In this document: positions 16,208 through 25,950 of the stretch, piece by piece
How positions within the stretch are numbered: the stretch's first letter is position 1
Layout of the letters: every line of letters starts with the position of its first letter
Assembly (NCBI RefSeq): GCF_036924535.1
Contig: NZ_JAZHRT010000001.1
Coordinates: 5,146,001 to 5,210,000, forward strand
DNA from: Bradyrhizobium sp. AZCC 2262
Lineage (GTDB): Bacteria; Pseudomonadota; Alphaproteobacteria; Rhizobiales; Xanthobacteraceae
Direction: 5' to 3'
DNA: 64,000 nucleotides
Made by a program: the position numbers and the translations under genes
The notes under the pieces: generated by a model
Databases searched by the model: none
What the model saw: only the letters and a program-made list of their open reading frames with translations
Told to the model about the DNA's origin: nothing

Positions 16208-17628
16208 CTACGATATTCACACATCTCCAAGGCCGCTTCCCTTGCAGTGTGTTCCGTTCTCTGAATCGATGATGCTCCCACGACAACGGGAGAGCGTTCA
16301 TGGAAGGCAGTTTGGGACGGTTCGGCGACCGGCGCCTGGAAAAAGGGGGGCCTGCTTGCTGGCTCGGCTGGTTTGTGTTGGCCAATCGGGCATCAGCGTA
16401 CGCCGCGTGGGCGGCAATCGCGCGGGCGAGATACGCTTTACCCGGTTTTTGCGTAACAAGCGGGTGAAACCCGACGCGATGGTCGCAACTGCCCGCGCGC
16501 GCACCGCCGGGTTAGTCATGGGGCGTCACATCCTGGCGATCCAGGACACGACGACTCTACGCGACGATGGCAAGCAACGCAGTCTGAACCTGCATCCAAT
16601 GATCGCGGTGGACGCCAGTGATGGCGGGCTGCTGGGTCTTGTCGATGCGGTATTCCTCAGTCACGTCGGCGGCAAGAAGCGTCTATGCAAAAAGCGCCCC
16701 TTCGCCGAGAAAGAGAGCCGCCGCTGGCTTGACGCCACCAAGACAGCGGCTGGCTTGGTCGCAGCCGGAGCGGTCTGCGTTACCGTCATCGCCGACCGGG
16801 AAAGCGATATTTACGAAGAGTTCGCCTGCCGGCCCGCCGAGACGGAGCTTCTGATCCGCGCCAACCATGATCGCGTTCTGGAAGATGGTGGTGCGCTGTA
16901 TGGCTGCATGGAGGAGGTAGCCGAACTGGGCCGCGAGACAATCGATCTGCCTGCCAATCCGGGCCGGCCTGCCCGTCAGGTGGGTATTGGCGTTGCGCGC
17001 GCGTGAGGTCACCCTGAAGCGGCCGAAACGCAATCATCCCGCCGAGGCGGCAAAACTGCCGAAGACTGTCACACTCACCTTGGTGGAAGCGCGTGAGGTC
17101 GATCCCCCGGACGGCGTAACGCCGGTGCATTGGCGGCTGCTCACCACACATAAGGTGGCCACGCTCGCCGATGCATGTCGGATCACCGGCTTTTACCGCC
17201 AGCGCTGGACCATCGAGCAGGTGTTCCGGGTGATGAAGACCAAAGGCTTCGATATCGAAGCGGTGCGTGTCGCCGAGGATGGTCCATTCGAGAACCTGAC
17301 TACTGCGACGCTGATCGCTGCCATTCAAGTGCTGCAGATGGTGCGCGAGCGCGATGGCGTGGCTGGGCGGCCGTTACAGGATGCGCTCGACATCGAGGAC
17401 AAGCCCGCGCTGGAAGCGATCTGCCAAACCCTTGAAGGCAAGACCGAGAAACAGAAGAACCCGCATCCCAAAGGATCGCTGGCATATGCCAGTTGGGTGT
17501 GTGCGCGCCTCGGCGGCTGGACCGGCTACTACGGCAAGCCTGGCCCTATCGCCATGATGCACGGGCTACAAGCTCTCAAAGCAATGCTTCGTGGCTGGAA
17601 ACTCCGAAACGATGTGTGAATCTTGTAG
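16208..17628 (+). mobile_element. IS4-family (Tn5/IS50-like) insertion sequence, 1421 bp
   Basis: The ends are imperfect 18-bp inverted repeats (CTACGATATTCACACATC at the left, complement of 17611-17628 at the right; 16 of 18 match). They are flanked by a 9-bp direct repeat CGCTGGAGC at 16199-16207 and 17629-17637. Nine-bp duplications are typical for this group. The element carries one transposase gene and interrupts the thiolase gene. Confidence 0.93.
16300..17619 (+). pseudogene. Tn5-like transposase, frame-disrupted
   Basis: A DDE transposase related to Tn5/IS50: FGDRRLEK at the N-terminus, HILAIQDTTTL with the first catalytic Asp, VTVIADRESDIYEEF with the second, and YRQRWTIEQVFRVMKTKG with the Y-R-E type C-terminal Glu motif. 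The reading frame must change twice: after LEK in an A5G6 run near 16341-16350 (to the frame running to 17006) and again near 16985 back to the original frame. Either the gene is dead or the runs contain sequence errors; programmed frameshifting is less likely because no classical slippery heptamer is in register. Confidence 0.85.
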
Positions 17629-17637
17629 CGCTGGAGC

Positions 17638-18704
17638 GGGCGAAACTCGCGCCGGAGCGCATTGACGAGGTGTTCATGGGCAACGTGCTGCCGGCCGGAC
17701 AGGGCCAGGCCCCGGCGCGACAGGCCGCGCGCGGCGCCGGACTGCCCGACGCCACCGGCGCCACCACCGTCAACAAGGTCTGCGGTTCCGGCATGAAAGC
17801 GACCATGCTGGCCCACGACATCATCAATGCGGGCTCAGCCCAGATCGTGCTGTCCGGCGGCATGGAGAGCATGAGCAATGCGCCCTATTTGCTGGCCAAG
17901 GCGCGGGGCGGCTATCGCGCCGGCCATGACCGGATCATCGATCACATGATGATGGACGGGCTCGAGGACGCCTACGAGACCGGCCGCTCGATGGGCGATT
18001 TCGGCGAGGCCACCGCGGAGGCCTATCAGTTTACCCGCAAGGACCAGGACAATTATGCGATGGAGACGCTGACCCGGGCCCGCAAGGCGGTCGAGGGCGG
18101 CGCGTTCAGGGCCGAGATAGCGCCGGTCACGCTCACCGAAAAGGCCGGTCCGCGCGTCATCGCCAATGACGAACATCCGCTCAAGGTGGATCCGGCCAAG
18201 ATTCCCGGATTGAAACCCGCGTTCCGCGCCAACGGCACCATCACGCCGGCCGCCTCCTCCGCCAATGCCGATGGCGCCGCGGCGCTCATTCTGGCCAAGC
18301 GCTCGCTCGCCGATCGTGACGGTCTGCCTGTTTTCGCCGAGATCAAGGGCCACGCCACCCACAGCCAGGAGCCGCAATGGTTCACCACCGCGCCGATCCC
18401 TGCCATCCGCAAGCTGCTCGACAAGGTCGGTTGGAACGTCAGCGACGTTGACCTGTTCGAGATCAACGAAGCGTTCGCCGTGGTGGCGATGGCGGCGCAG
18501 AAGGATCTCGGCATCGCCAGAGAACAACTCAACGTCAATGGCGGCGCCTGCGCGCTCGGCCACCCGATCGGCGCCACCGGCGCGCGATTGATCGTGACGC
18601 TGCTGCATGCACTGGAAGCGCGCAACCTGAAACGCGGCGTCGCCGCCTTGTGCATCGGCGGCGGCGAGGCCACCGCCATCGCCGTCGAGCGCATCGCTCG
18701 CTGA
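17638..18704 (+). pseudogene. Acetyl-CoA acetyltransferase (thiolase), 3' part
   Basis: Remaining 355 codons of the IS-split thiolase. All catalytic motifs are here: VNKVCGSGMK with the nucleophilic Cys, NEAFA, GGACALGHPIG with the catalytic His, and the second Cys in ALCIGGGEA. The biosynthetic-type thiolase condenses or cleaves acetoacetyl-CoA. A frame runs in from the right end of the IS (from about 17493), so a fusion lacking the native first 43 residues might be made, but those residues form the first strand of the fold and activity is doubtful. Confidence 0.9.
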
Positions 18705-18776
18705 CAGGCGAAGGAAAAGGACAAGCGGGCAGCGCGAACGGCGTTGCTCGCCGCTGTCTTCTCAACCGGCCGCCTC

Positions 18777-19682
18777 TCAAACCGAGAGGGCCGCAGGTCG
18801 CAAACGCCTGGTCGCTGCACGCCTGACTTTTTCGAAGGCTGACGTTTCGATTTGCCGCACGCGCTCCCCGGAGATGGACAGCTCACGCCCGAGATCCTCC
18901 AGGCTCGGCGGATCTTCGCTGAGCCGCCGGGCCTCGAATACACGCCGCTCCCGCGCCGTCAGCACATCGAGGGCCGAACGGAGCGCTTTCGCCTTTTGCG
19001 CGCTTTCGTCCTGTTCGGCGACGATCGTCTCGGCGTTCGGCGAATGATCGATCAGCATCGTCTCCCAGTCGGTCGGCCCGTCATCACTGACAGGCGCATT
19101 CAGGGAAAGGTCGCCAGTCAGACGGCTGCTCATCTCGATCACTTCGCGAACGGGGACCACGAGCTCGCGCGCGACCGCCTCGGCCACCTCTTGCGTCAAT
19201 CCTGCTCTGTCGCCCCCGAACTTGTTCATGGCACGCCTGAAGCCAAAGAACAGTTTTCGCTGCGCGGCTGTCGTTCCGATCTTGACCAGCGATCGCGACC
19301 GCAGAATGTAATCGTGGATGGCCGCCTTGATCCACCATAGAGCATAGGTGGAAAACCGGGCACCATGGCCGGGCTCAAAATGCGTGGCCGCGATGACGAG
19401 GCCGACATTGGCTTCGCCGATCAGATCGCCAAGCGGAAGATCATATCTTTGGTAGCGGCGCGCGACCTTTGCCGCCAGCCGGAGATGGCTGGTGACGAGC
19501 GCATCGGTCGCGCTGCGGTCGCGATGCTCCTGCCAGCGTCGTGCGAGCTGCTGCTCCCGCGCCGGTTCAAGCAGAACGTATCGCTTGATGAGAGAAGCGT
19601 ATTCATCGACGAGAGCTCGCGATCTGCTTTCGGTCAACATCTCCCGGTGGCCTGACATCACAGTCGTGCTGTGGGCGTTCAT
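18777..19682 (-). CDS. rpoH: RNA polymerase sigma factor RpoH (sigma-32 type)
   Basis: 301 residues. Region 2 reads LVTSHLRLAAKVARRYQRYDLPLGDLIGEANVGL followed by the core-binding/-10 part GARFSTYALWWIKAAIHDYILRS; the RpoH box QRKLFF follows directly; region 4 with SLEDLGRELSISGERVRQIE lies at the C-terminus. This set is diagnostic for heat-shock sigma factors rather than sigma-70. ATG 19682 has GGAG 7 nt upstream; the further upstream open frame is AT-rich leader. Rhizobia carry several rpoH copies, so this is one paralogue, not necessarily the main heat-shock factor. Convergent with the broken thiolase gene. Confidence 0.93.
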   Translation of the reverse strand: MNAHSTTVMSGHREMLTESRSRALVDEYASLIKRYVLLEPAREQQLARRWQEHRDRSATDALVTSHLRLAAKVARRYQRYDLPLGDLIGEANVGLVIAATHFEPGHGARFSTYALWWIKAAIHDYILRSRSLVKIGTTAAQRKLFFGFRRAMNKFGGDRAGLTQEVAEAVARELVVPVREVIEMSSRLTGDLSLNAPVSDDGPTDWETMLIDHSPNAETIVAEQDESAQKAKALRSALDVLTARERRVFEARRLSEDPPSLEDLGRELSISGERVRQIETSAFEKVRRAATRRLRPAALSV

Positions 19683-20111
19683 GGGTAGCTCCAATCTATC
19701 GGTCCGGCAGACAGACCCTAGGAGAAGAGACCGCGGTGCAGCCATTAAATTGGAATTGAGGAACGTAAATTCGCTGTTAGCGTTTTTGCGCAACTTTGCA
19801 TCACGATTTCAGAATCACGCGATCGCGTTCCGGGTGTGAAACACCGAACGGTCACCGCACACGCTGGTGTGATCTCGAAGCCGCGGCCTGCCGCGCAAAC
19901 GCCTGGCAAACCGGCTCAAGCTTAGTTGAGCTTTGTAAAAGGCAATTTAGTGGGACGAGATCGCTCCCACCCTACATCTCCACCATGCATCCGCTGTCCG
20001 GATGCAGCTTCAAGCGAGCAGTTCGCATTCGGAAGAACACGCGCCCGTTACAGTGCGTGACCGCGCTTGCGCGTCAGGCGAATTCCCGCATCAACGATAT
20101 GGAGAAAGACG
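19683..20111. other. Divergent intergenic region between rpoH and a small secreted protein
   Basis: About 430 bp without a supported gene. It holds overlapping inverted repeats at 19915-19933 (CTCAA...TTGAG and AAGCT...AGCTT). Promoters for both flanking genes are expected here; no sigma-32 consensus could be asserted. Confidence 0.45.
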
Positions 20112-20381
20112 ATGAATTCGATCAGGACAATCGCTGTCGCAGGATTGCTGTCGATGATGGCAGCGGCCCCCGCCTTCGCTCAGGAAGCCATTCAGGAGCC
20201 GGGAGCCTTTGCATTCTATTATCCGAATCTGGACGTCCTGAATGGCGGCGCGCCCACGCCGGCCTACCGGATGGAAGGGATGCCACCCTCGGTGATGCAA
20301 TCCTTTAATGAAAGGGATAGCGGCATGGCCGGCCCCACTGTCTGGCATAGAGTCCACCACACCGGCCGCCGGCATGGATGA
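20112..20381 (+). CDS. Small secreted hypothetical protein
   Basis: 89 residues. The N-terminus MNSIRTIAVAGLLSMMAAAPAFAQ is a clear Sec signal peptide with an AFA-Q cleavage site. The mature part (about 65 residues) is Pro/Gly-rich with no Cys and no known domain; it contains GAFAFYYPNLDVLNGG. GGAGAAAG precedes the ATG by a few nt. Function unknown. Convergent with the sensor kinase gene, stops 24 bp apart. Confidence 0.75.
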   Translation: MNSIRTIAVAGLLSMMAAAPAFAQEAIQEPGAFAFYYPNLDVLNGGAPTPAYRMEGMPPSVMQSFNERDSGMAGPTVWHRVHHTGRRHG

Positions 20382-20405
20382 CCTTGCCCGCACAGCTCAC
20401 CACCC

Positions 20406-21770
20406 TCATGCCCGGCCGACGGGCTCATCGGGGCAAACGATCTCCACCCGGCCCCCCGGGCCGGAGTGGATGATCAAGCGAAATCCGTGCAGTTTTACGA
20501 TGGCCGAAACCAGGTTCAGTCCAAGCCCAACGCCCGGCGTGTTGCGGATCTTGTCCGAGCGATAGAACCGGCGCAGCACGGCCTCTTGGTCCTGATCGCT
20601 GATTCCCGGACCCGTATCCGTCACGCGCAGGATGGTCTCTCCCCCGCCGCGCAGCAGCTCGAGCTTGACGCTGCCGCTCCGGGGCGTGAACTTGATGGCG
20701 TTGTCGACGAGGTTCGCAACCGCCTCCAGCAGCAGGTCTCGATCGCCGCGCACGTAAAGCGTGGCTAACCTGCCCGTGCTCAGTGCGATCTGCTTGTCTT
20801 CGGCGATCGGCTCGTGCATGTCGCAGACCTCGCGCAGCATTTCGCCGAGCTCGACATTGCCGAATGCGGATGACCGCCGGCTGTTCTCGATCTCGGCCAG
20901 GCGCAACAGCGCCGTGACGATCGACAGCGACTGGTCGATGCCGGCGATGGCCTTGTCGGCGGCCCCTTGGAGCTGTTCCAGCGTGGTCGCGTTGGTGCGG
21001 CCGCGCTCCAGCGTCAGGCGCGCACGCGTCAGCGGCGTTCGCAGGTCATGGGCGATGTCGTTGCCGACGCCGGCCAGCGCATGGATGGTGGTTTCCAGTT
21101 CATCGAGCATGCCGTTGACGATGGCGGCAAGCCGCGAGAACGGCTCGTCGATATTCCGGTGCGGCAGCCGCTCGCGCAGATCTCCGGCGATGATGCGCTG
21201 GACCCGCAGGTTGACCTCCTCGACGCGCCTTTGCGCACGAACGCTCAGCCACGCGCCTGCCAGCAGCCAGAAGCAGAACGCGGGCAGCAGCCCAAGCCCC
21301 AGCGCGCCTCCGACAACCCTGGAGATTTCCCGGGTCTCGTCGACGTTGCGTCCAACCACCAAGACATGGCCGTGATCAAGGCTCCGCGCGACGGCTCTGA
21401 CCAAGGGAGCGTCGGGCTCCTTGTCATTGGCCTGCGCCATCCGCACGCTCTTCACCCCCGCACCGGCCGCAAGATCGCCCGGCAGGCGCGCGATATTGCC
21501 GGCAATCCGATTTCCGTTCGCATCGAAAATGCCGGCGAAATGGACGCCGCGGGAATCCTGCCGATTATGATCGTCCAGCGCGGCGATCCGGCGGTCGGGC
21601 GGCAGCGCGGCAAAGAAATTGACCTGCGTCGTAATCATGCCATCGGAACGCGCGATCAGGTAATCATCGATCTTGAAGTAGATGAAGCCGAACAGGATCG
21701 TGACAAAAGCCGCAAACAGGGCCGCCAGTGCGGCGGCCCATTGAAACGTGTTCGAGCGTATGAACTGCAT
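20406..21770 (-). CDS. Sensor histidine kinase
   Basis: 454 residues. Two membrane helices (about 10-32 and 155-177) flank a periplasmic sensor region; then HAMP, HisKA with phospho-acceptor H241 in NDIAHDLRTPLT, and HATPase with N-box EAVANLVDNAIKFT, DTGPGIS and GLGLNLV. It pairs with the OmpR-type regulator immediately upstream (64 bp). ATG 21770 gives a natural cytoplasmic start before the first helix; a GTG at 21818 is possible but neither has a strong ribosome site. Signal and target genes are unknown. Confidence 0.9.
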   Translation of the reverse strand: MQFIRSNTFQWAAALAALFAAFVTILFGFIYFKIDDYLIARSDGMITTQVNFFAALPPDRRIAALDDHNRQDSRGVHFAGIFDANGNRIAGNIARLPGDLAAGAGVKSVRMAQANDKEPDAPLVRAVARSLDHGHVLVVGRNVDETREISRVVGGALGLGLLPAFCFWLLAGAWLSVRAQRRVEEVNLRVQRIIAGDLRERLPHRNIDEPFSRLAAIVNGMLDELETTIHALAGVGNDIAHDLRTPLTRARLTLERGRTNATTLEQLQGAADKAIAGIDQSLSIVTALLRLAEIENSRRSSAFGNVELGEMLREVCDMHEPIAEDKQIALSTGRLATLYVRGDRDLLLEAVANLVDNAIKFTPRSGSVKLELLRGGGETILRVTDTGPGISDQDQEAVLRRFYRSDKIRNTPGVGLGLNLVSAIVKLHGFRLIIHSGPGGRVEIVCPDEPVGRA

Positions 21771-21833
21771 CTGATGCTTCGAACCCTGCTGCCCGATTAC
21801 CTCGCCGGCCCGTGGCACGATCGCGAAAATAAC

Positions 21834-22511
21834 CTAGGACACTGCACGAAGAATGAACCCCGCGCCGCGGACATTGTGAATCATCGGCGCCTCGTCCGGA
21901 CCGTCGACCTTGTGCCGCACACGGCCCATATGCACGTCGACCAGGTTGGTGGCCGGAACAAACTTGTAGTTCCAGACCTCCTCGAGCAGCATGGCGCGCG
22001 TGAGCAGCTGGTCGCTCCGCCGCATCATGTATTCGAGCAGGCGAAACTCGCGCGGCAACAGATCGATCGTGCGTTCGCCGCGTTTCGCCGTGCGCTCGAT
22101 CAGATCGAGCTCGAGCTGTCCCACCCGCAGGGTGGTTTCCCGTGTTTCCGGCGGACGACGCAGCAACGCCTCTATTCGCGCGATGAGTTCAACGATCGCG
22201 AACGGCTTGGTGAGATAGTCGTCGCCTCCCATCCGCAATCCGCGCACGCGGTCATCGACCGCGCCAAGCGCGCTCAACACCAGCACGGGCGTGCGCACCT
22301 GTTCCTTCCGCAGGGATTCGATGACGGTAAGGCCATCCATTCCCGGCAGCAGACGGTCGACGATCATCGCATCCGGCCGCAAGTCGCGCGCCTTGGCGAG
22401 ACCGTCCAGCCCGTTGGACGACCATTCCACATCGAAGCCGCGATCGGCCAGCTCAGCGGTGATTTCTCCCGCCGTCTCGTCGTCGTCTTCTATGAGAAGA
22501 ACCTTCGTCAT
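21834..22511 (-). CDS. OmpR-family response regulator
   Basis: 225 residues. Receiver domain with D9/D10 acidic pocket, phospho-acceptor D52 in IVDRLLPGMDG and the KPF lysine, followed by a winged-helix DNA-binding domain (REFRLLEYMMRRSDQLLTRAMLLEEVWNY...TNLVDVHMGRVRHKV). This is the cognate regulator of the kinase encoded 64 bp downstream. ATG 22511 is chosen since MTKVLLIEDD is the natural receiver start. Confidence 0.93.
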   Translation of the reverse strand: MTKVLLIEDDDETAGEITAELADRGFDVEWSSNGLDGLAKARDLRPDAMIVDRLLPGMDGLTVIESLRKEQVRTPVLVLSALGAVDDRVRGLRMGGDDYLTKPFAIVELIARIEALLRRPPETRETTLRVGQLELDLIERTAKRGERTIDLLPREFRLLEYMMRRSDQLLTRAMLLEEVWNYKFVPATNLVDVHMGRVRHKVDGPDEAPMIHNVRGAGFILRAVS

Positions 22512-22960
22512 GAGATCGTTCCGACTGCCAAGTTGCCCTCTCCCCGCACGGCCCGGCTTGGTCGCAATGATACGCAGGTCAGCCGATAAAGCCATGGTGA
22601 CGACGCAAGTCTCAGAGGTTCGGGGGAGCCGGACAGCGCCGCGATCCCTTCGGGACACGGGGTGCGCCATCCGCCCGGCGGCCATTTCCGCTGCCTCACA
22701 ACGAGCACAGCGAGCCCGCTCGAAACAGTTAGCCCTCGTCGGCGGGCGGCGCCAATAAATAGCGATTTAATAAATTTGTAGGCCGGCATCGTTCGACCAG
22801 CCGGAGCGATTCCGGGCCGGTCGAGGCAACCGATCGGTGTTCGTCAGCTTCACGTCGAGTTGAAAGGGCGTGAAGCGATGTTTCCTTTGGACGAAGGCGG
22901 AGCAGCCGCACGTCACGGGAAGAAGCCAGTCTGGCTTCCCCTTAGCTATGGAGAATACCC
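22512..22960. other. Divergent intergenic region with leader hairpin
   Basis: About 450 bp without a supported gene. A perfect 7-bp hairpin at 22922-22938 (GAAGCCA/TGGCTTC, 3-nt loop) sits 12 bp before the GGAG of the next gene and could affect its translation or mRNA stability. Confidence 0.45.
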
Positions 22961-23194
22961 ATGCACAAGTTGAAACTTCTATCGGCCGCGTTACTCACCG
23001 CAGCCACCTTCGCCACTCCGGCGCTGGCCGCCGGACACGCCTCGCGGCATCTCGTGACCAACACCCACAGCCGCGTGACGTCGACGATGCAGCCCTACGA
23101 GGGCGATAGCTGCATCCGGGCGCCGCGTGTCGGCGCCTTCGCCACCGAACCGTGGACCGATGCGGCGCCTTGCGAGCCCTACACGGGTTATTGA
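22961..23194 (+). CDS. Small secreted hypothetical protein
   Basis: 77 residues. The N-terminus MHKLKLLSAALLTAATFATPALA is a Sec signal peptide cleaved after ALA. The mature 54 residues contain two Cys (SCIRAP and APCEPY) that could form a disulfide. GGAG lies 7 nt before the ATG. It has its own terminator directly downstream, so it is a monocistronic gene. Function unknown. Confidence 0.8.
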   Translation: MHKLKLLSAALLTAATFATPALAAGHASRHLVTNTHSRVTSTMQPYEGDSCIRAPRVGAFATEPWTDAAPCEPYTGY

Positions 23195-23226
23195 TCCGCC
23201 CGCGTTACGACGGAATAACGAAACAA

Positions 23227-23266
23227 GACGGGCTGGCGGGATTTCCCGCCGGCCCGTCTTCTTTTG
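23227..23266 (+). terminator. Intrinsic terminator after the small secreted protein
   Basis: A 14-bp stem with one G-U pair (23227-23240 with 23245-23258), loop ATTT, followed by TTCTTTT. It lies 32 bp after the stop codon at 23194. Confidence 0.85.
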
Positions 23267-23270
23267 CGAC

Positions 23271-23999
23271 AGCGCGGTCAAGGTCGCCCCGCTCGTGGTC
23301 AACCACCAGGGCCAGTTCCCGTCGGTGACGATCTCGTTCAACCTGCTGCCGGGCACGGCGATCGGCGAAGCAACAACGGCGATCGAGCATATCGAACAGC
23401 AACTCGGCAAGCCGTTGTCGCTTCAGACCAGTTTCCAGGGCAACGCGCAGGCCTTCGGGGATTCGCTGTCGACCACACCGATCCTGATCCTCGCCGCGCT
23501 GTTCGTGATCTACCTCATCCTCGGTATATTGTATGAGAGCCTGATCCATCCCATCACGATCATCTCGACACTGCCGTCGGCGGGGCTCGGAGCATTGTTG
23601 CTGCTCATGGCGGCTCACCTTGATCTCAGCGTGATCGCGATCGTCGGCATCATTCTCCTGATCGGCATCGTCAAGAAGAACGGCATCATGCTGGTCGATT
23701 TTGCCCTGGATGTCGGTCAACAGGAGGGATTGACGGCGGAGGAAGCGATCTACCGCGCCTGCATCCTGCGTTTCCGGCCGATCCTCATGACCACGATGGC
23801 GGCCATGCTCGCCGGCGTTCCGATGATGATCGGTACTGGCGCGGGCTCGGAGATACGCCAGCCGCTTGGCTACGCCATCGTCGGAGGTCTCGCCGTGTCG
23901 CAGCTTCTTACGCTGTACACGACGCCGGTGGTCTACATCTACCTCGACAGGCTGCAGACCTGGCTGTTCGGCAAGCAGAAGCGCGGCGATCGACGCTGA
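23271..23999 (+). pseudogene. C-terminal remnant of an RND efflux permease
   Basis: About 240 codons matching the last part of an AcrB/MdtB-type inner-membrane pump: periplasmic SVTISFNLLPGTAIGEA, then membrane segments with LIGIVKKNGIMLVDFAL (the conserved helix 11 region), FRPILMTTMAAMLAG and the final helix ending [10 protein letters not shown] full pump has over 1000 residues; the first three quarters are absent, and similarity starts right after the terminator of the preceding gene with no ribosome site. No outer-membrane or adaptor gene adjoins it. Confidence 0.9.
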
Positions 24000-24063
24000 C
24001 GCCAAGCTGACGCCGGCCGAATGACGGCAATCCCGGTGGCTCAATGCGGCCGCCGGTTTGACG

Positions 24064-24222
24064 CTGACCGTTGCGGCGCGCATCGCGGATCAGGCTCTTC
24101 GACAATCCGGCGTACTGGATGCCGTACTCCTCCTCGCCGGTCTCGCCCAGGTTGCGGCCATCGAAGCCGATGATCGCAGCGTGACCGAAATAGGAATAGA
24201 CGCCGTCGAAGCCGGCGGCGTT
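24064..24222 (-). pseudogene. Internal remnant of an aliphatic amidase gene
   Basis: These 159 bp align to 26392-26550 inside amiE at a constant offset of 2328 with few differences, and read in frame as [14 protein letters not shown]...[15 protein letters not shown] and on to ARRNGQ. Both ends of the gene are missing. Located directly after the RND remnant, it marks a duplicated and largely deleted amidase locus. Confidence 0.88.
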
Positions 24223-24360
24223 GAGACATCAAGCATCATACATTTGTCCCCCTATCACCTTGCTTCCGCACTCATTGGCCGCGGTATCGGCCGAATGACG
24301 CCACGAAAGAAGGCGATCGGTTGCGACCATCAGCCACGTTGACAGGGAGAAGAGCCAGCC

Positions 24361-25950
24361 ATGGCAAGCCATTCTCATCACCAACATCACCAACATCACC
24401 ACGATCCGGTGCCACCGGTTATTACTCCTGATCCCCCGGTGGACCCGACACCTCCAACCGATCCGACACCGCCCGCCGATCCGACACCTCCGACATCTTC
24501 TGCGCCGGCCTTCTCGGACCTTGGCTTGACGTTCAATGATGCTGGTCGTGCGCTGGCGGGCGGACTGTGGCAAAACGTGGTCGAGGAAGGTGGCCAGGGA
24601 CATGGCAGCATCGTGCGATACGCCGCCGATCTCACCAACGTGCAGACGGGCCTACAGGCGGAGGTAGCCGCGGGGCAGTTCACCGGTGACACGCTGACCC
24701 ATGTCAACACGATCCTGGCCGACATTACGACCGCGCTCTCGGCGGCCACAGCCTCGGTGAATGGCGGCGGGGATTTCGGCAGCGTCGCGGCGGCAGAAAC
24801 GGCGTTGCGTGCGAGCCATCTCGACATCCTCAATATCGTCAAAAACGATCCCAATCTCGCCACCTTGGCGACGCAAGACGGCGCGGCCGGATTTCTCGCA
24901 GCGCCCGCAGGCCTTGCCAACGGAGTCACGGCCGCGACCGCGCCTCACGCCAATCTTGCTGAGATCGGCGTCATCTTCAACGATCTCGCCAGTATTTCCC
25001 TTGGTGGCATCAACGCCGACAATACAGCTCAGGCCACGGCCGATACGAACGCGATCGTCACGGACCTGCAGGCCTTGATGGCTGCCAATCCGACGCTGTT
25101 CGGCGGGTTGACCGGCATCCATGCGGATACAGTGGTGCGGCAGCTCCAACTGGAGAACACTTATATCGCCCAGGCCGGAATATCCCCCGACGCGGCACGC
25201 GGCAGCAATGACAATATCCTCGACATGATCGACATCATCCAGGGCGATACCAATCTGGCGAACATGGCAAACCAGGGCGGCGTTTCCGGCTTTACGCCTT
25301 TCGGGGACGCACTGAACCCCACGCCAAGATACCAAGACAACGATGCGCAGACGAATTTCTGGGCAAACTTCATTGCTGATGGCAACACTCTGGGCCAGCA
25401 GGCGCAACAACTCGTAGGGTCGGGCGATGCCGCTGCTATCAGTTCCCTAATCACCCAGCTTCAGACCTTCGAAAAGAACGCAACCGATTTCGACGTGGCA
25501 CAGGGTGGGATCTTCGGGGCACGCTTCGACAATGAATTGACCCCGAGCAGTACCCTGGGGGCAGAAGTCGATGCGATGATCAAAGGTCTTAATACTGGCA
25601 ACGTTGCGTTGGTAGCGGCGGCTGCGGGGGTCATCCACGACAATGCGGCAGACGTGGCCGGCAACAACATTCCCGTGACCGGCGGCACTTTCAATGCCGA
25701 TGGTTTGACACTGGCGGAGGTGTTGTCGACGGCGGTTGCGGCGCCCGCGGTTGTTGCCGCTGCGCCGGCGGCTGCCGCACCGGCCGCTGCCGCACCGGCT
25801 GCTGCTGCCGATGCTCCGGCTGCGGCCGCGCCGGCGGCGACGCTTGCTGCCGTCGACGCTGGTTCACACGATCTCGCTCCGACGGCCCTGGACCACCATC
25901 AATCGGCGATCGCCGACATGGCGCACCACTTCCACCACATGTGGGGATAA
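24361..25950 (+). CDS. His-rich, repeat-containing protein of unknown function
   Basis: 529 residues. Begins with a His cluster (residues 4-14), then a Pro/Thr/Asp repeat linker (17-46). Residues 50-440 hold about three diverged units: the first ends SHLDILNIVKNDPNLATLATQDGAAGF, the second ends NDNILDMIDIIQGDTNLANMANQGGVSGF, the third begins TNFWANFIADGN. Residues 460-500 are Ala/Pro-rich and the C-terminus again is His-rich (AHHFHHMWG). No signal peptide and no Cys. Could be an exported structural or metal-binding protein; no exporter adjoins it. A GGGAGAAGAG site precedes the ATG. Confidence 0.75.
   Translation: MASHSHHQHHQHHHDPVPPVITPDPPVDPTPPTDPTPPADPTPPTSSAPAFSDLGLTFNDAGRALAGGLWQNVVEEGGQGHGSIVRYAADLTNVQTGLQAEVAAGQFTGDTLTHVNTILADITTALSAATASVNGGGDFGSVAAAETALRASHLDILNIVKNDPNLATLATQDGAAGFLAAPAGLANGVTAATAPHANLAEIGVIFNDLASISLGGINADNTAQATADTNAIVTDLQALMAANPTLFGGLTGIHADTVVRQLQLENTYIAQAGISPDAARGSNDNILDMIDIIQGDTNLANMANQGGVSGFTPFGDALNPTPRYQDNDAQTNFWANFIADGNTLGQQAQQLVGSGDAAAISSLITQLQTFEKNATDFDVAQGGIFGARFDNELTPSSTLGAEVDAMIKGLNTGNVALVAAAAGVIHDNAADVAGNNIPVTGGTFNADGLTLAEVLSTAVAAPAVVAAAPAAAAPAAAAPAAAADAPAAAAPAATLAAVDAGSHDLAPTALDHHQSAIADMAHHFHHMWG

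Noticed and set aside
16341..16350. Programmed frameshift in the transposase
   Set aside because: An A5G6 run is present, but no X-XXY-YYZ heptamer is in register with the incoming frame, and a second shift is also needed, so decay or sequence error is simpler.
20967..22589. Plus-strand open frame of 540 codons across the two-component genes
   Set aside because: Antisense to an intact kinase and response regulator with all catalytic motifs.
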